Shown one piece after another: positions 60,385 to 64,000 of a stretch of 64,000 nucleotides of DNA. The notes under the pieces were generated by a model. The model did not search any database and had not been told where the DNA came from. It saw only the letters and a program-made list of their open reading frames with translations. The position numbers and the translations under genes were made by a program. The DNA lies in NCBI RefSeq assembly GCF_014451325.2, contig NZ_JACSCH020000005.1, positions 364,648-428,647 of the forward strand, written 5' to 3'. This DNA comes from Streptomyces sp. CB02980. GTDB lineage: Bacteria > Actinomycetota > Actinomycetes > Streptomycetales > Streptomycetaceae. Position 1 is the stretch's first letter. Every line of letters starts with the position of its first letter.

Positions 60385-61767
60385 ATGGGTCCCCACGTCT
60401 CCGAAAGCGCCCTCGCCGGACTGGTCGAGGACCTGGCCGGCGAGGTGATCACCCCCGGCGGGCCGGGCTACGACGAGGCGCGCGCCCTGCACAACGGCAT
60501 GATCGACCGGCGCCCGTCGGTGATCGCCCAGTGCGCGACCGCGGCCGACGTGTCCAACGCGATCCTGTTCGGCCGCGAGACCGAGCTGCCGATCGCGGTA
60601 CGCGGCGGCGGGCACAGCGTCGCGGGGACCTCCATGATCGACGGCGCGCTGATCGTCGACCTCCGCCGGATGCACGGTGTCGTCGTGGATCCGGAGGACA
60701 TGACGGTACGGGTCGAGGGCGGGGCGACCATGGCCCACCTGGACCACGCGTGCCAGCCGTTCCATGTCGCGACCACCGGCGGGCGGGTGTCCACCACCGG
60801 CGTCGGCGGCTTCACGCTGGGCGGCGGATCGGGCTGGCTTGAGCGGAAGTTCGGTCTCGCCAGCGACAACCTGCTGGCCGCCGACCTGATCACGGCCGAG
60901 GGCAGGCACGTCCACACGGACGCGGAGGAGAATCCGGAGCTGTTCTGGGCGCTGCACGGAGGCGGTGGCAACTTCGGGGTGGCGACCTCGCTGACGCTGC
61001 GGCTGCACCCGCTGCCCCGGATGAGCGTCGCGATGCTGTTCTTCCTGCCGGACGACGCGCCCGAGGTGGTGCGCACGTTCCGCGATCTCGGCGCCCGCGC
61101 GCCGGACGCGATGGGCGGCGGCGCCATCTACCTGCCCGCGCCGCCGGAGCCGTTCGTCCCCGAGGAGCTGGTCGGCAGGCTGGTCTGCGGGGCGCTGTTC
61201 ACACACGCCGGGCCGGTCGCCGAGCTCCGCGAATTCGCGGCGCCGCTGTTCGCGCTGAAGCCCGTGGTCGAGGTCGTCACGGACATCCCGTACATGGACC
61301 TGCAGTCGATGCTCGACGACCCGCCGGGGCTGCGGAACTACTGGTCGGCCGAGTATCTGCGGGACTTCCCCGACGAGGCCGTGGACGTCTTCTGCGACCG
61401 GGGCGCGCGGATCCCGGCGTCGACCGCCACCCAGCACGTGCTGTTCCTGATGGGCGGGGCGGTGGCCGCCGGGCCCTCCCGGTACCCGCAGCCGTGGCGC
61501 ACCGCGCCGTGGGCGGTGCACCCGTTCGCGACCTGGGAGGACCCCGCGTACGACGAGCAGGCGAAGCAGTGGGTGCGCGACGTGCGGGCCGACGTGCGGC
61601 CGTGGGCGCTCGACGCGACGTACCTGAACTTCATCGGCGCCGAGGGCGAGCAGCGGATCGTCTCCTCCTTCGGCGAGGAGAACTACCGCCGACTCGCCGC
61701 CGTGAAGGCCGACTACGACCCCGACAACGTGTTCCGCTACAACCAGAACATCGCGCCGGCCGGCTGA
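60385..61767 (+). CDS. FAD-binding oxidoreductase, berberine-bridge-enzyme-like
   Basis: 460 residues. FAD_binding_4 domain with the flavinylation His in AVRGGGHSVAG, then GGATMAHLDHACQ and GGFTLGGGSGWLERKFG. The C-terminal BBE segment is NYRRLAAVKADYDPDNVFRY. The Cys of bicovalent flavin attachment is not visible in the usual place, so attachment is probably single. Oxidises an alcohol, sugar or secondary metabolite with oxygen; no signal peptide. ATG nine bases after an AAAGGGG stretch. Confidence 0.92.
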   Translation: MGPHVSESALAGLVEDLAGEVITPGGPGYDEARALHNGMIDRRPSVIAQCATAADVSNAILFGRETELPIAVRGGGHSVAGTSMIDGALIVDLRRMHGVVVDPEDMTVRVEGGATMAHLDHACQPFHVATTGGRVSTTGVGGFTLGGGSGWLERKFGLASDNLLAADLITAEGRHVHTDAEENPELFWALHGGGGNFGVATSLTLRLHPLPRMSVAMLFFLPDDAPEVVRTFRDLGARAPDAMGGGAIYLPAPPEPFVPEELVGRLVCGALFTHAGPVAELREFAAPLFALKPVVEVVTDIPYMDLQSMLDDPPGLRNYWSAEYLRDFPDEAVDVFCDRGARIPASTATQHVLFLMGGAVAAGPSRYPQPWRTAPWAVHPFATWEDPAYDEQAKQWVRDVRADVRPWALDATYLNFIGAEGEQRIVSSFGEENYRRLAAVKADYDPDNVFRYNQNIAPAG

Positions 61768-61832
61768 GGCGGCTCGCCCCGGGTGACGCAGGCCACAATC
61801 GACACGGGGTCGCGCAATTGCCGCCACGGGTC

Positions 61833-61863
61833 GACGAGTTGTCGCCCCCGTTGACGAACTGTC
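61833..61863. promoter_or_regulatory. Two GAC-N5-GTC boxes, 20 bp apart
   Basis: GACGAGTTGTC (61833-61843) and GACGAACTGTC (61853-61863) lie on the same face of the helix, about 60-90 bases upstream of the PucR-type gene. Candidate binding sites for an autoregulator. Confidence 0.4.
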
Positions 61864-61923
61864 CGGTCCCGTGACCGTGGGGTGATGTCGCCGGAACACG
61901 GACGCGGGGTAGCGTCCGGCCCC

Positions 61924-63552
61924 ATGGACAATCAGGGCGGGATCACCGTGCAGCGGGCGCTCGAACTCCCGGGCCTGCGCAGCGGGCTCCCGGAGGTCGT
62001 CGCCGGCGCGGACCGGCTGCACCGCACGGTGCGCTGGGTGCACGCGGGCGAGGTGCCGAACATCGCGTCGCTGCTCAAGGGCGGTGAGCTGCTGCTGACC
62101 ACGGGCCTCGGGCTCGGCACCCGGCCGGCCGAGCAGCGTGCGTTCGTCCGGCGGCTCGCCGACCGGGGCATCGCGGCGCTCGTGGTGGAACTGGGGCCGC
62201 GCTTCGCCCGCCTCCCGTCGACGATAGTGGAGGCCGCGCGGGCCGCCGGTCTGCCCCTGGTGCAGCTGCACCGCGAGGTGCCCTTCGTGGCGGTGACGGA
62301 GGAGATCCACACCGAGATCGTCAACGGTCACTATGCGCTCCTGCGGCAGGCCGATGAGGTCCACCGGCAGTGCACGGAGGCGCTGCTGGGCGGCGGCGGG
62401 GTCCCTCAGGTACTGCGCATCCTCTCGGACTTCGCGGCCAATCCCGTCTTCCTGGAGACCGCCGACGGACAGCTGCTCTACGCGGCGGGCACCGAGTCCG
62501 CGCCCGCCGACCCGCTGCAGGTCTGGGACGGGCTGCGCGGCGGCCGGGCGGCCCGCGAATCGGGCCCGCCCACCGGCACGGTGCTGGTCGACGTGCCCGG
62601 CGGCGGCCCCGGTACGGCCTCGGTACGGGCCCGTCTCGTCCTGCTCTCGGTCTCCGGCGCCCTCTCCCCCGTCCACCGGATGGCGGCCGAGCGTGCGGCG
62701 GGCCTCCTCGCGGTCGTCCTCATGCAGGCGCGTCAGGAGGAGGAGCTGGCGGCGCGCGGCCGGGGCGACTTCCTGACGGACCTGGCGGAGGGCAGGATCA
62801 CGGCCGAGGACGCGCCGGCTCAGGCGCGGGTCCTCGGCTTCAAGCCGGGCGACGGCCCGCTCCTGCCGGTGGTGATGCGCCTGGCCTCGGAACTCTCCCC
62901 CTCGGGCAACTGGGCCCTCCTGGCCCGCGCGGTCCTGGAGGAACTGGCCTCCGTGGGAGTCCCGGTCCTCCTGGGCGTCCGCCCGGTCGAGGGCCGGGTG
63001 CCGCTCCTGCTCGGCCTGCGCTCGGAATCGGAGCGTACGGCGGTCGCGGACCGGGTCGCGGCGGCCCTGCGCGCGGGCGTGGAACGCGCCGGCCTGGAAC
63101 GCGCCGGGGTGCATCCGCCGGTCGTCGTGGTGGGCGTCGCCGGCAGCTGGGCGGCGGCCTCGGCGGGGCTGCGGCACGCGGCGGAGACGGCGACGGCCGC
63201 GCAGGGCCTCTCGGACCTGCCCTGGTACGACGCCCGGCGCCTCGACATCGACCTGCTGCTGTGGCGGCTGCACTTCCACGGGGACACGGTCCTCGCGGCG
63301 TTCGTGGACCGCGCGATCGGCCCCCTGCGGGACCACGACCGCACGTCCCGTCCGCCGCTCCTGCCGACCCTGGAGACGTACCTGGCGCACGCGGGCCGCA
63401 AGGCGGAAACGGCCCGGGAACTCCACCTCAACCGCCAGACGCTCTACAACCGCCTGGCCCGCATCTCCGAACTCCTGGGCACGGACCTGGACGACCCCCA
63501 GACCGTCCTGGCCCTCTCCCTGGCCCTGAGGGCCCGCCGCCACACGCAGTAG
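61924..63552 (+). CDS. PucR-family transcriptional regulator
   Basis: 542 residues. N-terminal PucR/PurC-like sensor (LPGLRSGLPEVVAGADRLHR, then VRWVHAGEVPNIASLLKGGE, about 10-130), a GGDEF-like/CdaR-type middle, and a C-terminal HTH_30 (TLETYLAHAGRKAETARELH, then NRQTLYNRLARISELLG). Regulators of this type control purine, amino acid or polyamine catabolism. TAGCGT eight bases before the ATG suggests a leaderless transcript. The FAD-linked oxidase upstream is on the same strand and could be a target (inference). Confidence 0.92.
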   Translation: MDNQGGITVQRALELPGLRSGLPEVVAGADRLHRTVRWVHAGEVPNIASLLKGGELLLTTGLGLGTRPAEQRAFVRRLADRGIAALVVELGPRFARLPSTIVEAARAAGLPLVQLHREVPFVAVTEEIHTEIVNGHYALLRQADEVHRQCTEALLGGGGVPQVLRILSDFAANPVFLETADGQLLYAAGTESAPADPLQVWDGLRGGRAARESGPPTGTVLVDVPGGGPGTASVRARLVLLSVSGALSPVHRMAAERAAGLLAVVLMQARQEEELAARGRGDFLTDLAEGRITAEDAPAQARVLGFKPGDGPLLPVVMRLASELSPSGNWALLARAVLEELASVGVPVLLGVRPVEGRVPLLLGLRSESERTAVADRVAAALRAGVERAGLERAGVHPPVVVVGVAGSWAAASAGLRHAAETATAAQGLSDLPWYDARRLDIDLLLWRLHFHGDTVLAAFVDRAIGPLRDHDRTSRPPLLPTLETYLAHAGRKAETARELHLNRQTLYNRLARISELLGTDLDDPQTVLALSLALRARRHTQ

Positions 63553-63585
63553 CGGCCCACGGGGCGGGTGGTGGCGAGCCCCCTC

Positions 63586-63646
63586 GGGAAGCCCCCCAGG
63601 GAGCCCCTGCAGAAGGCTCCCCCGGGAAGCCCCCTCAGGGAGCCCC
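63586..63646. repeat. Two copies of a 22-23 bp GC-rich repeat
   Basis: GGGAAGCCCCC-AGGGAGCCCC-type units at 63586-63607 and 63624-63646, in the convergent gap between the PucR-type gene and the glycosyltransferase. Confidence 0.75.
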
Positions 63647-63675
63647 GGCAGGGAGCTCCCGAAGGGGGACGGCGA

Positions 63676-64000
63676 CTACCGCCCCATCAGCTCGTCGTAC
63701 ACGCTCAACACGTGCGCCACCGTCTCGTCCTCCGTGGGCCAGGTCCCGGCCTGCACCCGCCCCGCCGCCGCGAGGTCCATCCGCCGCTCCACATCGTCGA
63801 GCAGCCCGCGCACCGCACGGGCGAGCGCCTCGGCGTCCCCGTACGGCACGAGCTCCGCCGCGTCGCCGACGAGTTCCGGTACGCCGCCCACCGCCGTGGC
63901 GACCAGCGGCACACCGAGCCGCAGCGCCTCCTGCGCGAGCAGGGACCGCGCCTCCCACCGCGAGGGCAGCACCGCCACGTCGGCCGCCGCGAGCAGCTCG
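63676..64000 (-). CDS. Glycosyltransferase family 4, C-terminal fragment (runs off window)
   Basis: The last 107 codons are visible; the frame stays open to the right edge. The stretch LLAAADVAVLPSRWEARSLL, then QEALRLGVPLVATAVGGVPE is the donor-binding end of a GT-B glycosyltransferase (the usual E-x7-E is here E-ARSLLAQ-E). GLLDDVERRMDLAAAGR and a final VAHVLSVYDELMGR complete the domain. Acceptor unknown. Confidence 0.88.
   Translation of the reverse strand, partial: ELLAAADVAVLPSRWEARSLLAQEALRLGVPLVATAVGGVPELVGDAAELVPYGDAEALARAVRGLLDDVERRMDLAAAGRVQAGTWPTEDETVAHVLSVYDELMGR

Noticed and set aside
58378..63543. A minus-strand open frame of about 1700 codons antisense to the GH15, FAD oxidase and PucR genes
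   Set aside because: It is a by-product of high GC content. The plus-strand genes have recognised domains throughout, and the antisense translation is low in structure-forming residues and matches no family I know.

Overview
The window is about 64 kb of very GC-rich DNA with third-position G/C bias, many GTG starts, ATGA/GTGA overlaps and strong AGGAGG-type ribosome binding sites. The gene content (a SepF-like protein, streptogrisin-type protease, ParA-ScpA-ScpB-pseudouridine synthase run, der-plsC-cmk, tyrA-aroH, ald, pyrG) fits a Streptomyces chromosome core. From memory the order resembles S. coelicolor around SCO1739-SCO1780; this is recollection, not a search result. I see no rRNA, tRNA, CRISPR array, insertion sequence or prophage.

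Left part (1-18.5 kb). A LexA-boxed dnaE2-like polymerase runs off the left edge. A membrane protein, an acetyltransferase and a secreted serine protease follow. The main feature is a divergent sulfur-type acquisition locus (5.9-16.4 kb). Eight minus-strand genes encode two polar amino-acid-type permeases, one ATPase, a binding lipoprotein, an FAD/NAD(P)-binding protein, two flavin-dependent monooxygenases and a DUF1684 protein. Opposite them are an acetyltransferase and a second binding lipoprotein. The gap between the two arms encodes two tiny divergent peptides that both end in cysteine, so cysteine/sulfur-responsive leader control of both arms is likely. A Cys-rich DUF5685 protein and an orphan SepF-like gene close this part.

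Middle part (18.5-34.4 kb). It holds a 14-helix drug exporter, a PAP2 phosphatase, a small I78-type inhibitor, an orphan cytochrome oxidase subunit I, a WYL regulator and a glycosyltransferase. Then comes a branched-chain amino-acid-type ABC system in which LivH, LivM and LivG are one 863-residue chain and the separate LivF-like ATPase has Arg in place of the Walker A Lys. An Rpf/LysM muralytic enzyme and two proteins of unknown function follow.

Core housekeeping (34.4-39.5 kb): aroH-tyrA and cmk-plsC-der, separated by strong hairpin terminators, and a YidB-like protein.

NAD/ADP-ribose locus (40.5-45.7 kb). Five overlapping or nearly abutting minus-strand genes encode a PnuC-type nicotinamide riboside transporter, a NadR-like bifunctional protein with a Lys-less P-loop, an NrtR-type Nudix/winged-helix protein, an ADP-ribosylglycohydrolase and a RlaP-type nucleotidyltransferase. 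A second RlaP-type enzyme sits convergently next door. The promoter in front of pnuC overlaps a perfect dyad that could be the NrtR operator. I consider this the most promising candidate for an under-described system.

Right part (46-64 kb): a chromosome-organisation run (ParA, a small ribbon-helix-helix-like protein, ScpA, ScpB, and an S4/pseudouridine synthase with an RGG-like repeat head encoded by a 57-bp minisatellite); alanine dehydrogenase; an NB-ARC/TPR protein; a large inverted-repeat element; a Nudix ADP-ribose pyrophosphatase; CTP synthase; a GH15 enzyme; an FAD-linked oxidase; a PucR-type regulator; and the C-terminal end of a glycosyltransferase cut by the right edge.
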